A stretch of 64,000 bases of DNA from Tenggerimyces flavus (GTDB taxonomy: Bacteria > Actinomycetota > Actinomycetes > Propionibacteriales > Actinopolymorphaceae). The position numbers and the translations under genes are program-made. Under the pieces are notes generated by a model. The model saw only the letters and a list, made by a program, of their open reading frames with translations. It made no database searches and was not told the origin of the DNA. Position 1 is the first letter of the stretch. The number at the start of each line of letters is the position of its first letter. This document shows, in pieces, positions 42,597 through 50,993 of this stretch. The stretch is from positions 4,092,001 to 4,156,000 of the forward strand of contig NZ_JAFBCM010000001.1 of NCBI RefSeq assembly GCF_016907715.1. The letters are read 5' to 3'.

Positions 42597-42616
42597 GCAT
42601 CTGGTCAGGAGGGCTC

Positions 42617-43615
42617 GTGGTCAAGCGGGACGAGGTGGCACGGCGCGCGGGGGTGTCGGCCGCGGTGGTCAGCTACGTGATGAACAACGGGCCACGCCCG
42701 GTCGCGGACGCCACCCGGCAGCGCGTGCTGGCCGCGGTGGAGGAGCTCGGCTACCGCCCGAACGGTGTCGCCCGGGCCCTGCGGTCCCGGCGTACGTGGT
42801 CGATCGGCCTGGTCGTGCCGGACAACTCCAACCCGTTCTTCGCCCAGCTCGCGCACGCGATCGAGGACGAGACGTTCGCCCGCGGGTACTCGCTTCTGGT
42901 CGGCAACGCGTCCGGCGACGCGGCGCGGGTGGAGAGCTACCTACGAACGTTCCAGGACCGGCAGGTCGATGGTCTGATCGTGGTGACGAACGGACCGACG
43001 GAAGACCTGGCGCGCACCTACGAAGGTCGGGTGCCGCTGGTGATCGTCGTGGATCAACCGGTCCGCGGACTAGCCGCTTCGACGGTGAAGGTGGACAACA
43101 AGGAGGGGGCACGGCTCGCGACCGAGCACCTTGTGTCGCATGGCTTCACCCGAATTGCCTGCATCGCCGGTCCGCGCGACAGTGCGCCCGGCAGGGAGCG
43201 GTACGAAGGGTGGCAGACGGCCCTGCGCGCTGCCGGGTTGGCGGCACCGGACTCGCTGGTGCGCTGGGCGGAGTTCAGCCTGCGCGGTGGTGCCGAGGCT
43301 GTGCGGGAGCTGCTGGATTCTTCGCCTGCTCCGGAGGCGGTCTTCGCGGCCACCGACCTGCAGGCGATCGGTGCGCTGCGCGGGACCGCGGATGCGGGCG
43401 TCTCCGTACCCGACGGGCTCGCCATCGTCGGCTTCGACGGAATCGCGGAGGCCGAGTACACCGTGCCGAGGCTCGCGACCGTGCGCCAGCCGGTGGGGCT
43501 GATGGGGCGACGGGCGGTCGAGTTGCTGTTCCGGGAGAACGGAGGCGACCAGGTGCACGAGGTGTTCCCGCTCACGCTGGTGTCCCGTGGGACCTGCGGC
43601 TGCCCCGAACGTTAG
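42617..43615 (+). CDS. LacI/GalR-family repressor of the nearby ABC operon
   Basis: The 332-residue protein has the DNA-binding domain VKRDEVARRAGVSAAVVSYV, hinge RPNGVARALRSRR and a sugar-binding-like core (DNSNPFFAQLAHAIEDETFA, VDGLIVVTNGP, FAATDLQAIGALRG, IVGFDGIAEAEYTVP). AGGAGGG precedes the GTG start. Its promoter carries a palindrome almost identical to one before the ABC importer at 47921, so it most likely represses itself and that operon until a nucleoside or sugar ligand binds. Confidence 0.93.
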   Translation: MVKRDEVARRAGVSAAVVSYVMNNGPRPVADATRQRVLAAVEELGYRPNGVARALRSRRTWSIGLVVPDNSNPFFAQLAHAIEDETFARGYSLLVGNASGDAARVESYLRTFQDRQVDGLIVVTNGPTEDLARTYEGRVPLVIVVDQPVRGLAASTVKVDNKEGARLATEHLVSHGFTRIACIAGPRDSAPGRERYEGWQTALRAAGLAAPDSLVRWAEFSLRGGAEAVRELLDSSPAPEAVFAATDLQAIGALRGTADAGVSVPDGLAIVGFDGIAEAEYTVPRLATVRQPVGLMGRRAVELLFRENGGDQVHEVFPLTLVSRGTCGCPER

Positions 43616-43622
43616 AAACGCT

Positions 43623-43650
43623 CGGAGGGCCCACGCTCGTGGACCCTCCG
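43623..43650. terminator. Bidirectional terminator hairpin
   Basis: CGGAGGGCCCAC (43623-43634) pairs with GTGGACCCTCCG (43639-43650), one mismatch and a 4-base loop. It sits between the convergent lacI and small secreted protein genes. Confidence 0.7.
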
Positions 43651-43655
43651 ATCAC

Positions 43656-44015
43656 TCAGTTCTCCGCTCGGTTGCGTCGGCGCAGGCCGACGAATCCCGC
43701 ACCCAGCAAGGTGATTCCGGCGAGGGCGCCGCCGGCGACCTGCACCTTGGTCCAGTCCTGCTCGACGGCCGCTGCCTTCTGCGGGGTCTTGGGTGGTGTG
43801 ACAACGGGCGTCGGCTTCGCTTCCGGGCGACAGGGCTCGACGACGACCTCCGGGTGGTCGTACAGGGCGTCTCCCGGTCGGAGACAGCGTTCGTTGGTCG
43901 GCGCGTAGTCGCGGAGTTCGGTCGGCTCGTCCGGGACGGCCATCGCCGGGGTGGCGAAGGTCACGCTGGCCAGGACGGCGGCGAACGCCAAGCCGAGGAC
44001 GGTCTTCGTGGACAT
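43656..44015 (-). CDS. Small secreted, C-terminally membrane-anchored protein
   Basis: The 119-residue product has a signal peptide (MSTKTVLGLAFAAVLASVTF, cleavage after about AMA at 26). A short exterior segment with two Cys (NERCLRPGD, VVEPCRPEAK) and a Pro/Thr-rich stalk follow. The C-terminal end is a helix plus LRRRNRAEN (about 92-119), the shape of a sortase sorting signal, but no LPXTG-type motif is seen. AAGGAG lies 8 nt before the ATG. I do not recognise the family; it is likely an anchored surface peptide. Confidence 0.72.
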   Translation of the reverse strand: MSTKTVLGLAFAAVLASVTFATPAMAVPDEPTELRDYAPTNERCLRPGDALYDHPEVVVEPCRPEAKPTPVVTPPKTPQKAAAVEQDWTKVQVAGGALAGITLLGAGFVGLRRRNRAEN

Positions 44016-44119
44016 CGCAGTGCTCCTTGGTTCGTGGTGGGTGCTGACACCAAGGACTCTGCGAGCTAAGGGGGCGGTGGGAGATCGGGGAGCAACCCTC
44101 AGATCGGGCCTCGTTCTCC

Positions 44120-47008
44120 TCAGCTGGTCAACCGGCGGGCCAGGGCGGCGAGCTCGTGCCGGTTCGTGGTGTCGGTCTTGCGCAGCAGGTTGGAGATGTG
44201 CACGCTGACCGTCTTCTCGCTGATGAACAGCGCAGTGCCGATCTCGCGGTAGGAGCGGCCGGCGACCAGGTGGGCGAGGATCTCCCGTTCGCGTTTGGTG
44301 ATGCCGCGGAACCGTTCGTCGTCCGTGGGCGTGGGGCCGCGGGGGACGTCGAGAGAGACACGGGCGAGGGTGGCGAACGCGGCCGCATCCTGCTGCAGTG
44401 GCTCGGCGCCGATGTCGGTGGCGAGCTGGTGGGCTCGCCTCAATGCTGCGGCGATCTCCGTACGGCGTCCGCCCTCTCGCAACATCGCCTCGGCCAACCG
44501 CTGACAGGCGAGCGCCTCGTCCCAGCGGAAGCCGGCGGCCCGACAGCTGTCGACGGCCTGGTGCCAGAGCTCCGCGGTGTCGTTCTCGGGTCGACATCTT
44601 GCTGACTCGGCGGTGAAGATCGCGCCTTGCGCGCGTCCCTCGACACCCTCGCCGAACGGGGTCGTGCCGTGCGCCGCGCGGAGATCGGCGAGGGTGTCCA
44701 GCCGGTCGCGTGCGGCTTCGATGCCGGCCCTGTCCTCGCGGTCGCGGGCACGTTGGGCGAGGTCGGCGGCGGCTCGGGCACCCCACATCAACATCTCGTC
44801 GCACAGCCACCGATCCATTGCCTGGTTCGGCATCGCCTCGCAGAGGAGGTCGAGTGCCTGGTCGGCCCGACCGCTCGCGAGGTGGTGGAACGCGTAGACC
44901 GGCTGGGGGATCAGGCCGTAGTGGTGGGGGAGCGACGGGACGAGCTCCTCGGCGCGGCGCAGGTGCTGGGCGGCCTGGTCTGTTCGGCCGCGCATGGTGG
45001 CGAGGCGGGCCGCTCGGAGGAGGACGTTCGCTCCGCCGATGCCGCCTGCCCTTATCGCGAGGCCCTCGCGGACCAGTTCTGCCGCGGCGGGGAGGTCGCC
45101 GAGCGCCAGCCGTCGGTCCGCGGCCGTACCGGCCAGGAACGCTGTCGTGGCGGCCGCTGGGAACGTGGCGCTGGCCTCGGCGAACGCTCTGGTGGTGACG
45201 TCGGCGGAGTCCTGGAACCGACCGACGTCCCAGAGCGCGTTCGACCACCAGACGGCGGCGCGGGCGGCGACCTGGTGGAATCCTTCCGCGCTGGCGTAGC
45301 GGTAGGCCTGCTCGCCTTCTTCCACCGCTTTCGGTTTGCCCTCGTCGACGCGTGCCCTCGCGGCGAGTGCCCAGGCTCTGCCTTCCGGTTGGTTGGCGGC
45401 CTCGATCGCCTGTGTGGCATGGAGATTGGCGGCTGTCCAGTCGTCGTCCCAGGCTTCGGCTTCGGCGACGGTCGCGAGCGCTAGGACGTACTCGACGCTG
45501 TCTGGGTCTGTTGTGCTCAGCGCTAGCGCCTCGCGTGCTTCGCGCAACGGGTGCTGGGCGACGCGGCCGGTGCGGAAGACGAGGCCGCACCATTCGCAGA
45601 GCAATCGCGCTGCCAGTAAGGGATTCTCCGTGCGGTCGACGATGCGCAACGCGTGGTCGGCGTGCGCGAACCCTGCCTGTTCGTCGCCTGCTCGGTTGGC
45701 GGCGTCGACCGCGTGTCTGAGCAGGGCAAGGAGATCGCCGTGCTCTGCTACCTGCGGCCAGAGCTCGATGGCGTGGCTGAGCTGGCTGGTCTGCTCGGCG
45801 TAGCCCTGGACCTGAGCGGCGCTGTTGGCGGCTTTGAGCGCGTACTGGAACGCTTCGGTGAGGTCTCCGACGAGCTCGTGGTGGAGCGCGAGCTCGGCTG
45901 CTTGGCCCATACGTGGCGACTCGTTCAGTCTGGCGATGAACGCACGGTGGGCTCGTTCGGCCTCGCCGGGCAGGAGGGTGTCGTCGACGACCTCGGCGGT
46001 CAGCGGGTGGCCGAACCAGGTGCGTGCTTCTGTGTCGGTGACGAGGACGCCGGCGTCGACGGCCTCGGTGACTGCCCTTTCGAGCGCCTCTGGGGTGATG
46101 CCGAACGCTGTGGTCACCGCCTCGAGGTCATGGTGGCGGATCGGGCGGCCGCCTGTGGCGATGAGCTGGACCACTGTGCGGGCGGTCGGCTCGAGCCGGT
46201 GCCAGGTGGCGAGGAGGGCTTCGCTTAGGGCTTTCGGTAGGCCTTGGGGGAGGCTGGCGGCGGTGGGTACGACGTCGCGGACGAGGAGCTCGGTGAGGTA
46301 GGCGTTGCCTTCTGAGCGTTCGTACACGTCGTTGACCAGGCCGGGGTCAGGGGCCTGCCCGAGGGCTTGCGCCAGCTGGGCTTCGGTGTCGTCGCGGCTG
46401 AGCCGTTCCAGCCTGAGCTCTTCGACGGCGGGGAGGCGCCGGAGGTCGGCCAGCCAGCCGCGCAACGGGAGGCCGACGCCTTCCTCGCGGGCGGTGGCGA
46501 CGACCAGCAGCCGTTGGTGGCGGAAGCCGGTGACGAGGTAGGCGAGGACGTCGAGCGAGGTCACATCGGCCCAGTGGATGTCGTCGATGACCAGCATGAC
46601 TGGCTGGTTCGAGCTGATCCTCTCGATGAGCTTGTCGATGACGGGAATCAGCCTGGGCGCTTCGGCTGGCGCGTCGCCCGCCAGCAGCTTGCCGAGGTCG
46701 TCGGTCTGCATCTCGTTGCCGGCTCGGTTCAGCCAGTGCTCGAGCGCGCCGACAATCGGGGCGTAGGGAACAGTGGCGGCGCCGAACCGTACGCACGCAC
46801 CCCACAACATGGCGAAGCCTCTTTGCTCGGCCAGCGTCCTGATCGAGGTGACGAGATGGGTCTTGCCGACCCCAGCCTCGCCGTGCACGAACACAGCCGC
46901 CGGCGTGCCCTTGGCTGCCCGCTCCATCGCGTCGATGAGCAGCGCCCGCTCGGCCATCCGGCCAGCCAGCCTCGCGGGCTCGGCGTCGGCGTCGGGGGGA
47001 GGTCGCAT
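44120..47008 (-). CDS. LAL-type LuxR regulator with N-terminal AAA ATPase
   Basis: The 962-residue protein has an AAA/STAND-type ATPase at the N-terminus (AAVFVHGEAGVGKTHLVTSI is Walker A; PVMLVIDDIHWADVTSLDVL is Walker B). A long helical TPR-like middle region follows (about 300-880), then a C-terminal LuxR helix-turn-helix (ITKREREILAHLVAGRSYRE, FISEKTVSVHISNLLRKT). Large LuxR regulators of this MalT-like class often control catabolic or antibiotic genes. Its target is unknown; the sugar importer and the lacI gene flank it. Length is normal for the class. Confidence 0.92.
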   Translation of the reverse strand: MRPPPDADAEPARLAGRMAERALLIDAMERAAKGTPAAVFVHGEAGVGKTHLVTSIRTLAEQRGFAMLWGACVRFGAATVPYAPIVGALEHWLNRAGNEMQTDDLGKLLAGDAPAEAPRLIPVIDKLIERISSNQPVMLVIDDIHWADVTSLDVLAYLVTGFRHQRLLVVATAREEGVGLPLRGWLADLRRLPAVEELRLERLSRDDTEAQLAQALGQAPDPGLVNDVYERSEGNAYLTELLVRDVVPTAASLPQGLPKALSEALLATWHRLEPTARTVVQLIATGGRPIRHHDLEAVTTAFGITPEALERAVTEAVDAGVLVTDTEARTWFGHPLTAEVVDDTLLPGEAERAHRAFIARLNESPRMGQAAELALHHELVGDLTEAFQYALKAANSAAQVQGYAEQTSQLSHAIELWPQVAEHGDLLALLRHAVDAANRAGDEQAGFAHADHALRIVDRTENPLLAARLLCEWCGLVFRTGRVAQHPLREAREALALSTTDPDSVEYVLALATVAEAEAWDDDWTAANLHATQAIEAANQPEGRAWALAARARVDEGKPKAVEEGEQAYRYASAEGFHQVAARAAVWWSNALWDVGRFQDSADVTTRAFAEASATFPAAATTAFLAGTAADRRLALGDLPAAAELVREGLAIRAGGIGGANVLLRAARLATMRGRTDQAAQHLRRAEELVPSLPHHYGLIPQPVYAFHHLASGRADQALDLLCEAMPNQAMDRWLCDEMLMWGARAAADLAQRARDREDRAGIEAARDRLDTLADLRAAHGTTPFGEGVEGRAQGAIFTAESARCRPENDTAELWHQAVDSCRAAGFRWDEALACQRLAEAMLREGGRRTEIAAALRRAHQLATDIGAEPLQQDAAAFATLARVSLDVPRGPTPTDDERFRGITKREREILAHLVAGRSYREIGTALFISEKTVSVHISNLLRKTDTTNRHELAALARRLTS

Positions 47009-47098
47009 CCGTCACGTCCAGGCAGTTCAGGCCGCCCGCGTCGTGGACGGAATCCCAGCCTAGGACGGCCATCGCCCCCGCGAGGCCAGTTCGGCCAG

Positions 47099-47503
47099 TC
47101 ACTGCACGCAGAACTCGTTGCCCTCGGGGTCTTGCAGGACGGTCCAAGAGGTGCCGCGCTCTGCGCGATCGGCGACGTGGGTGGCGCCGATGCCGACTAG
47201 ACGGGCCACCTCCACAGCGATCTGCTCGCGGCCGCCACCGACGAAGATGTCGAGATGGACGCGGTTCTTGCCCCGCTTGGTATCCGTCACCGTAGGGAGG
47301 AAGACTCGCGGCCCGCGTCCGTCGGGGTCGATCAGCCCGACAGCCCAGCGATCCTTCGGGATGTCGTTCACCCGAGCGAACTCCCGCCACGACTCGAACC
47401 CGCGCGGCGCTGGCTCCACCACGTAGCCGAGAGCCGTTGCCCAGAACTCGGCCAGTCGGACCGGATCGTGCGCGTCGATGACGATCTGGAGCTCGCGTCC
47501 CAT
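47099..47503 (-). CDS. VOC (glyoxalase/bleomycin-resistance) family protein
   Basis: The 134-residue product has the two beta-alpha-beta3 modules of the VOC fold: LQIVIDAHDPVRLAEFWATA with ALGYVVE, then RVHLDIFVGGGREQIAVEVA and WTVLQDPEGNEFCVQ. Metal-ligand candidates are His/Glu in VHLDI and NEF. The reaction is not assignable; many such actinobacterial proteins are of unknown substrate. Downstream of the start (plus-strand side) begins a cluster of four palindromes. Confidence 0.88.
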   Translation of the reverse strand: MGRELQIVIDAHDPVRLAEFWATALGYVVEPAPRGFESWREFARVNDIPKDRWAVGLIDPDGRGPRVFLPTVTDTKRGKNRVHLDIFVGGGREQIAVEVARLVGIGATHVADRAERGTSWTVLQDPEGNEFCVQ

Positions 47504-47519
47504 ACCGAACCTGCCCAGG

Positions 47520-47575
47520 TTGGATGAAGGGCACCTTCATCCAAACCTATTGGATGAAGGTGCCCTTCATCCAAA
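47520..47575. repeat. Palindromic element, family A copy 2
   Basis: TTGGATGAAGGGCACC.. is inverted as ..GGTGCCCTTCATCCAA. The loop AACCTAT is the reverse complement of the loop core of the copy at 9350, while A-T pairs in the arms there are G-C pairs here on both sides. It opens the 417-bp gene-free stretch 47504-47920. Confidence 0.85.
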
Positions 47576-47590
47576 GGTGGCGGGGTCTGG

Positions 47591-47646
47591 TTGGGTCGGG
47601 GGCACCCCGGTCCGAACCTATGGGACCAGGGCGCCCCTCACCCAAA
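47591..47646. repeat. Palindromic element, family A copy 3 (degenerate)
   Basis: TTGGGTCGGGGGCACC.. against GGGCGCCCCTCACCCAA keeps the length and the GAACCTATGG loop, but the arms carry several unpaired changes. It lies 15 bp after copy 2. Confidence 0.6.
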
Positions 47647-47662
47647 CCCTCGGCCACCGGTC

Positions 47663-47740
47663 CGTGATCATGAGCGTGATCATGAAGGCAAACCCGGCGT
47701 ATACGACCAGTTCGGCTTCATGATCACGTTCATGATCACG
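47663..47740. repeat. Palindromic element, family B copy 2
   Basis: CGTGATCATGAGCGTGATCA begins a 25-base arm inverted at 47716-47740 with one mismatch. The loop holds GCGTATACGACCAGTT, matching the loop of the copy at 38860. Confidence 0.8.
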
Positions 47741-47791
47741 GGCGTTGAGCGCACCCAGAGTCGCGATGCGGGGAGTGGAGCGCGGGGGTGG

Positions 47792-47850
47792 TTTCGAATG
47801 AGGGCGTCCCTGTAGCGATCTATTCGATAGAGGGACGCCCTCATTCGAAA
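47792..47850. repeat. Palindromic element with 20-bp perfect arms (family D)
   Basis: TTTCGAATGAGGGCGTCCCT (47792-47811) is perfectly inverted at 47831-47850. The 19-base loop GTAGCGATCTATTCGATAG can fold further. It is 22 bp upstream of the LacI operator of the ABC operon. Confidence 0.8.
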
Positions 47851-47872
47851 CGGAGGGGTCTTGACCGGGCTA

Positions 47873-47888
47873 TCTACACGAGTAGACT
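47873..47888. promoter_or_regulatory. LacI operator of the ABC importer operon
   Basis: TCTACACGAGTAGACT contains TCTAC-A-CG-A-GTAGA, an even palindrome with central CG and only the sixth pair mismatched, 32 bp before the binding-protein start. It matches the site at the lacI promoter (42580-42595) in 15 of 16 bases. Confidence 0.75.
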
Positions 47889-47920
47889 CCGATGCAATTC
47901 GAGTTGCGTGGGAGTGTGCG

Positions 47921-49219
47921 ATGCGTCTACGAGCGCTTGCGGTCGCCGTTCTGGCGGTCGCGCTCACCGCGGCCTGCGGTGGGAGCGGGAGCGGGAACGG
48001 CAACAGCAACAGCGGTGGCAACACGACGTTGAACTTCGTCGGGCCAGAGGTGCCCGCGACGTTCCAGCCGGTCATCGCCGCGTTCGAGAAGGACCATCCG
48101 ACGATCAAGGTCAAGTACACGTCGGTCCCGTTCGACCAGCTCAACAGCGTGCTCCAGCAACGGCTCGGCGCCAAAGACGCGGGCATCGACGTCTACACGG
48201 TCGACCAGTCGCGCGTCGCCTCGTACGCCGCCCGCGGGTTCCTCGTCGACCTCACCGAGCACGCCCAAGACGTCAAGGACAGCGCCCTGCCGCCGCAGTA
48301 CGACGCGAGCACCTGGAACGACAAGCTCTGGGGGATGCCGATCTGGACCTCCGAGCAGTACCTCTTCTACAACAAGGCACTCCTCGCCAAGGCCGGCGTC
48401 ACGCCACCCAAGAGCACCGAGAAGGACAGGTGGACCTGGGAGCAGGTCACCGACGCCGCCAAGAAGGCCAAGCAAACAGGCGCGACCTGGGGACTGCTGT
48501 TCGACCAGACCGACCGCTACTACCAGCTCCAGCCCCTCCCGGAGTCCAAAGGAGCCGGCAACGGCATCCAAGGCGACGACCTCCTCCAGCCCGACCTCAC
48601 CAACGACGGCTGGGTTAGCGCGATGACCTGGTACGGCGGCCTGTTCAAGGACGGCATCTCGCCGCGCGGCGTCGACACGGCGCAGATGAACCCGCTGTTC
48701 GCCGCCGGCAAGGCCGCGTTCTTCGTCGGCGGCCCCTGGGCGCTCACCGCGTTCAAGCAAGCCCGCAAGGAGAAGAAGCTCGACTACGGCATCGCACCCC
48801 ACCCATACTTCGACGGCGGCAAGGTCGCCACCCCGACCGACTCGTGGTCCTGGGGCATCAACCCGGCGTCGAAGAATCAGCAAGCGGCGTTGGAGTTCCT
48901 CCGCTTCGCCAGCGTCAACGCCAAGGGCAACGAGGCCACGATCGCCAAGGTCTTCATCGCGCCCGCCAACAAGACGGCGTTCGACAACTACGCCAAGCAG
49001 CTCGACGCGTTCGACCCGCCCGTGACCGACGGCGCCGGCGCGCTCATGCTGTACGAGCTCAACAACACCGTCGTGCACCGGCCGCGGTCGGTCGGGTACG
49101 TGCAGTTCGAGGACATCATGCTCAAGGCGTTCGCCGACATCCGCAACGGCGCCGACCCGAAGCCACGCCTCGAGACCGCGTCGACCGAGCTGCAGGCCGC
49201 GTGGGATCGGCTCAAGTGA
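47921..49219 (+). CDS. ABC importer, extracellular solute-binding lipoprotein (family 1)
   Basis: The 432-residue protein has a lipoprotein signal (LAVAVLAVALTAAC, lipid Cys at about 19), a Gly/Ser/Asn spacer, and the periplasmic-binding type 2 fold of sugar importers (FQPVIAAFEKDHPTIKVKYT, WGMPIWTSEQYLFYNKALLA, GKAAFFVGGPWALTAFKQAR). It catches an oligosaccharide, sugar or nucleoside outside the cell for the two permeases that follow. The ATG at 47921 is chosen because it begins a proper signal; the open frame from 47861 would run through the promoter. LacI control is indicated by the operator at 47873. Confidence 0.92.
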   Translation: MRLRALAVAVLAVALTAACGGSGSGNGNSNSGGNTTLNFVGPEVPATFQPVIAAFEKDHPTIKVKYTSVPFDQLNSVLQQRLGAKDAGIDVYTVDQSRVASYAARGFLVDLTEHAQDVKDSALPPQYDASTWNDKLWGMPIWTSEQYLFYNKALLAKAGVTPPKSTEKDRWTWEQVTDAAKKAKQTGATWGLLFDQTDRYYQLQPLPESKGAGNGIQGDDLLQPDLTNDGWVSAMTWYGGLFKDGISPRGVDTAQMNPLFAAGKAAFFVGGPWALTAFKQARKEKKLDYGIAPHPYFDGGKVATPTDSWSWGINPASKNQQAALEFLRFASVNAKGNEATIAKVFIAPANKTAFDNYAKQLDAFDPPVTDGAGALMLYELNNTVVHRPRSVGYVQFEDIMLKAFADIRNGADPKPRLETASTELQAAWDRLK

Positions 49220-50157
49220 CCCGAACGGAGACCGCGCCACGCCAAGACGCGAACGTGCCAGCGCAAACGCCATCGAGGACGCGCAAGAGGTTGCGCGACC
49301 AACAGTGGCTCGTGGCGCTCGCGTTCGTCGCACCCGGCGCGATCGCGCTGGTCCTGCTGCGGGTCGTCCCCGCCGTCGACGCGTTCCTTGACAGCCTGCA
49401 ACGCACCAGCGTCCTCCGGCAGACCACGAGCTGGGTCGGCCTGCAGAACTACGTCGACCTCCTCCAAGACCCTGGCTTCCGGCAGACCGTCAAGGTCACC
49501 GCGATCTTCAGCCTGATCGTCAACCCGATCCAGATCCTCACAGCGCTGCTCATCGCCCTCCTCCTGCACAAAGTCCTTCCAGGCGGGCGAGTCTGGCGCG
49601 CGTTCGTGTTCATCCCCGTCGCCGTCCCCGCGGCGGTGTCGACGATCATCTGGGGCATCGCGTTCCAGCCGAACGGTCTCATCAACGCCTTCCTCGACGT
49701 CATCGGCATCGGCAGGCAACCGTTCCTCACCTCGCCGCAGCAGGCGATGTGGTCGGTGCTCGTGATGCTGTCCTGGATCGGCGTGGGCTACTGGATGATC
49801 TTCCTGATTGCCGGCCTGCAGGACATCCCCGCGTCCTACTACGAGGCGGCCAAGGTCGACGGCGCCGGAACGTGGCGGACGTTCGTCAACATCACCTTGC
49901 CCCTGCTCCGGCGCCCGCTCGCCTTCGTGCTCGTCGCCGACACCGTCTCGAACTTCCTGGTCTTCGCGCCGATCCAGATCCTCACCAACGGCGGGCCTGA
50001 GAACACCACGCGGCTGGTGATGTTCGACATCTACAACAAGGCTTACCAGGTAGGCGATGTGAACCTCGCTCAGGCCGAGGTCGTGCTGCTCGTCCTGGTG
50101 ATGGCCGCGATCGTCAGCGTCCAGTTCTGGCTCCTCAACCGTCGAGGAGTCGACTAG
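49216..50157 (+). CDS. ABC sugar importer permease 1 (MalF/UgpA-like)
   Basis: The 313-residue membrane protein has six helices and the EAA loop (DIPASYYEAAKVDGAGTWRT, FVNITLPLLRRP) that contacts the ATPase. The GTG start overlaps the stop of the binding-protein gene (GTGA). Together with the next gene it forms the channel. No ATPase gene is present in the operon, so a shared MsmK-like ATPase encoded elsewhere is expected, as is common in actinobacteria. Confidence 0.92.
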   Translation: MTRTETAPRQDANVPAQTPSRTRKRLRDQQWLVALAFVAPGAIALVLLRVVPAVDAFLDSLQRTSVLRQTTSWVGLQNYVDLLQDPGFRQTVKVTAIFSLIVNPIQILTALLIALLLHKVLPGGRVWRAFVFIPVAVPAAVSTIIWGIAFQPNGLINAFLDVIGIGRQPFLTSPQQAMWSVLVMLSWIGVGYWMIFLIAGLQDIPASYYEAAKVDGAGTWRTFVNITLPLLRRPLAFVLVADTVSNFLVFAPIQILTNGGPENTTRLVMFDIYNKAYQVGDVNLAQAEVVLLVLVMAAIVSVQFWLLNRRGVD

Positions 50158-50988
50158 ATGCACACTGTCAAGCTCAGGTTGCGTACGGCAGCTGCAGCCA
50201 TCATTGCGATCCTGTTCATCCTGCCGCTGCTGTGGGTGCTGACCAGTTCGCTCAACCCCGGCAACGACTTTCTGCGCTACCTGTCGCCGCTGTCGGTGGA
50301 GAGCTTCGTCCCGCTGCGTCCGAACTTCGCCAACTACGCCAACCTCGTGCAGGGCGACTTCGGCCGCGCGATCCTCAACTCGCTGTGGGTCTGCTTCGTC
50401 ACCGTGGTGGTCGGCCTGGCGATCTGCGCTTCGACGGCGTTCGGCCTGTCGGCGTTGCGATTTCGTGGTGCGGGCATCGTGTTCGGCGTTGTGGTGCTGA
50501 GCTTCCTCATCCCGTTCGACGCGATCGCGATCCCGCTCGCGAACCTGTTCCGCGACTGGGGCCTGCAGAACACCTACACCGGGCTCATCCTGCCGGGTAT
50601 CGGCAACGGGTTCACGATCTTCCTCCTGAGGCAGTTCTTCCTCGCCATCCCGCGCGAGCTCGTGGAGGCGGCGCGCGTCGACGGGATGGGCTGGTGGGGC
50701 GTGTTCACGCGGATCTACCTACCGCTGTCGAGGCCAGCACTGGTTGGGGCCGGGCTGACCTTGTTCCTCTTCCAGTGGCAGGCGTACATGTGGCCGCTGC
50801 TGATCGGAACCGAGCCCGCGAAGCAGCTCGCGCCGATCGCGCTCGCGAACCTGCAGGGACAGTTCACGGTCGACTTCGGCCAGATCTTCGCCGGATCGCT
50901 GGTACTCACGCTCGTTCCGATGATCCTCATGCTGCGATTCCAACGCCACTTCACCCAATCCATGACGACGACCGGCCTGAAGGACTGA
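50158..50988 (+). CDS. ABC sugar importer permease 2 (MalG/UgpE-like)
   Basis: The 276-residue protein has six predicted helices and the EAA loop (IPRELVEAARVDGMGWWGVF, TRIYLPLSRP). Its ATG follows directly after the stop of permease 1 with no gap. The sequence NFANYANLVQGDFGRAILNS is typical of the MalG side. Confidence 0.92.
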   Translation: MHTVKLRLRTAAAAIIAILFILPLLWVLTSSLNPGNDFLRYLSPLSVESFVPLRPNFANYANLVQGDFGRAILNSLWVCFVTVVVGLAICASTAFGLSALRFRGAGIVFGVVVLSFLIPFDAIAIPLANLFRDWGLQNTYTGLILPGIGNGFTIFLLRQFFLAIPRELVEAARVDGMGWWGVFTRIYLPLSRPALVGAGLTLFLFQWQAYMWPLLIGTEPAKQLAPIALANLQGQFTVDFGQIFAGSLVLTLVPMILMLRFQRHFTQSMTTTGLKD

Positions 50989-50993
50989 CGGGG

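Noticed and set aside
43656-43720. LPXTG sorting signal in the small secreted protein
   Set aside because: The tail has the right shape but no LPXTG or close variant.
43656-45593. 645-codon minus-strand frame ending in the small secreted protein
   Set aside because: The upstream 500 codons overlap the LAL regulator out of frame and are Arg/Pro-rich; the ATG at 44015 with AAGGAG is the real start.
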